Source: JALYUM01 sp036688685
GTDB lineage: Bacteria; Pseudomonadota; Gammaproteobacteria; Burkholderiales; Burkholderiaceae_D
Assembly: GCF_036688685.1 (NCBI RefSeq)
Contig: NZ_JAQQPS010000026.1
Coordinates: forward strand, 1-64,000
Reading direction: 5' to 3'
Length of the DNA stretch: 64,000 nt
Shown here: positions 63,678 through 64,000 of the stretch, piece by piece
Numbering within the stretch: position 1 is the first letter of the stretch
How the letters are laid out: every line of letters begins with the position of its first letter
Translations under genes and position numbers: made by a program
Notes under the pieces: generated by a model
Databases searched by the model: none
What the model saw: only the letters and a program-made list of their open reading frames with translations
What the model was told of the DNA's origin: nothing

Positions 63678-64000
63678 ATGCGCCGCATTTCCCTGCTAGT
63701 CCTCGCTTTGACGGGCACGCTTGCCCACGCCGACACCGTCCTCGACAACGCCAACGGCTACACCCTCACCAGCGCCGGCAAGCTGCAGCGCTTCGTGTCG
63801 ATGGCCTTCGACGACAAGGGCCGCATCCTGGCCGTCGGCAATGCCAGGGAGGTGAACGCGAAAGCGCCAGCAGCGCGCCACATCGACGTGCGGGGTAAAA
63901 CCGTGCTGCCGGGCCTGATCGACGCGCACGGCCACGTGTTTGGCCTGGGCGACGTGCTCACCCAGCTCGACATGGCCAATATTCCGACCCTGGCCGAGGC
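63678..64000 (+). CDS. Secreted amidohydrolase, 5' part
   Basis: The first 107 residues of a gene that continues past the window. Signal peptide MRRISLLVLALTGTLAHA. The amidohydrolase-type N-terminus follows, with LQRFVSMAFDDKGRILAVGN (the metal-barrel propeptide strand) and GKTVLPGLIDAHGHVFGLGD, whose HxH is the first metal ligand pair. Such secreted enzymes, related to imidazolonepropionase or dipeptidases, often act on amides, but the substrate is unknown. It shares the strand of ada, 59 bp downstream. Confidence 0.8.
   Translation, partial: MRRISLLVLALTGTLAHADTVLDNANGYTLTSAGKLQRFVSMAFDDKGRILAVGNAREVNAKAPAARHIDVRGKTVLPGLIDAHGHVFGLGDVLTQLDMANIPTLAE

Overview
The window is a gene-dense, GC-rich chromosomal segment, most likely from a betaproteobacterium of the Oxalobacteraceae (Massilia/Duganella/Janthinobacterium type). 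This is an inference. It rests on the high GC content and codon use, the Calvin-type class II aldolase next to pgk and pyk, the trxA-rho order, type-B L31, the AzlC/AzlD and LivJ-like genes, and a PurK-Sua5 arrangement. No phage, insertion sequence, rRNA or CRISPR array was found. One tRNA is present, tRNA-Leu(CAA).

Layout: 1-3.8 kb holds an O-antigen-ligase/oligosaccharyltransferase-type membrane protein and a secreted S9 peptidase. 3.8-9.5 kb holds an unrecognised membrane protein, MoaC, a secreted M48 protease with a TPR-like tail, a YheT-type hydrolase coupled to an unknown protein, and a small zinc-ribbon protein. 9.6-13.4 kb holds two paralogous LivJ-like binding proteins divergent from the AzlC/AzlD amino-acid exporter. 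13.4-21.1 kb is the metabolic core pgk, pyk, fba, purC-purE-purK-sua5, with overlapping start/stop codons in the purine part. 21.4-34.7 kb mixes envelope and housekeeping genes: GDSL lipase, OmpW, DUF4262 and DUF3667 proteins, glutaryl-CoA dehydrogenase, flavin reductase, MsrA, a CFA-synthase-like methyltransferase, a hemerythrin-PdxH fusion, TcdA, FKBP, CysK and a CDF metal transporter.

34.7-43.6 kb contains an unusual chromosomal pair resembling plasmid TraL/TraM behind a metallophosphoesterase and PncC, a REC-PAS-GGDEF-EAL-REC protein, ThiL and MaeB. 43.8-52.6 kb contains a GDP-D-rhamnose cassette (gmd, rmd, a GT4 glycosyltransferase), a periplasmic solute-binding protein, an HD-GYP protein, and a three-gene operon of hybrid histidine kinase, small unknown protein and KaiC-like ATPase. 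52.9-53.6 kb is LeuE.

The most distinctive stretch is 53.6-56.0 kb, between leuE and tRNA-Leu. Two toxin-like peptidoglycan hydrolases (a BPSL0067/NlpC-P60-like protein and a LAS/MepA-like metallopeptidase) are each followed, with overlapping stop and start codons, by a small secreted cysteine-containing protein that looks like its immunity partner. Both modules share a 65-nt leader, and the island lies between a broken and an intact copy of one terminator. It ends in a non-coding repeat field. The remainder, 56.2-64 kb, holds a cupin protein, a GT39 glycosyltransferase, RpmE2, Rho, TrxA, a HutC-type regulator, Ada and the start of a secreted amidohydrolase.
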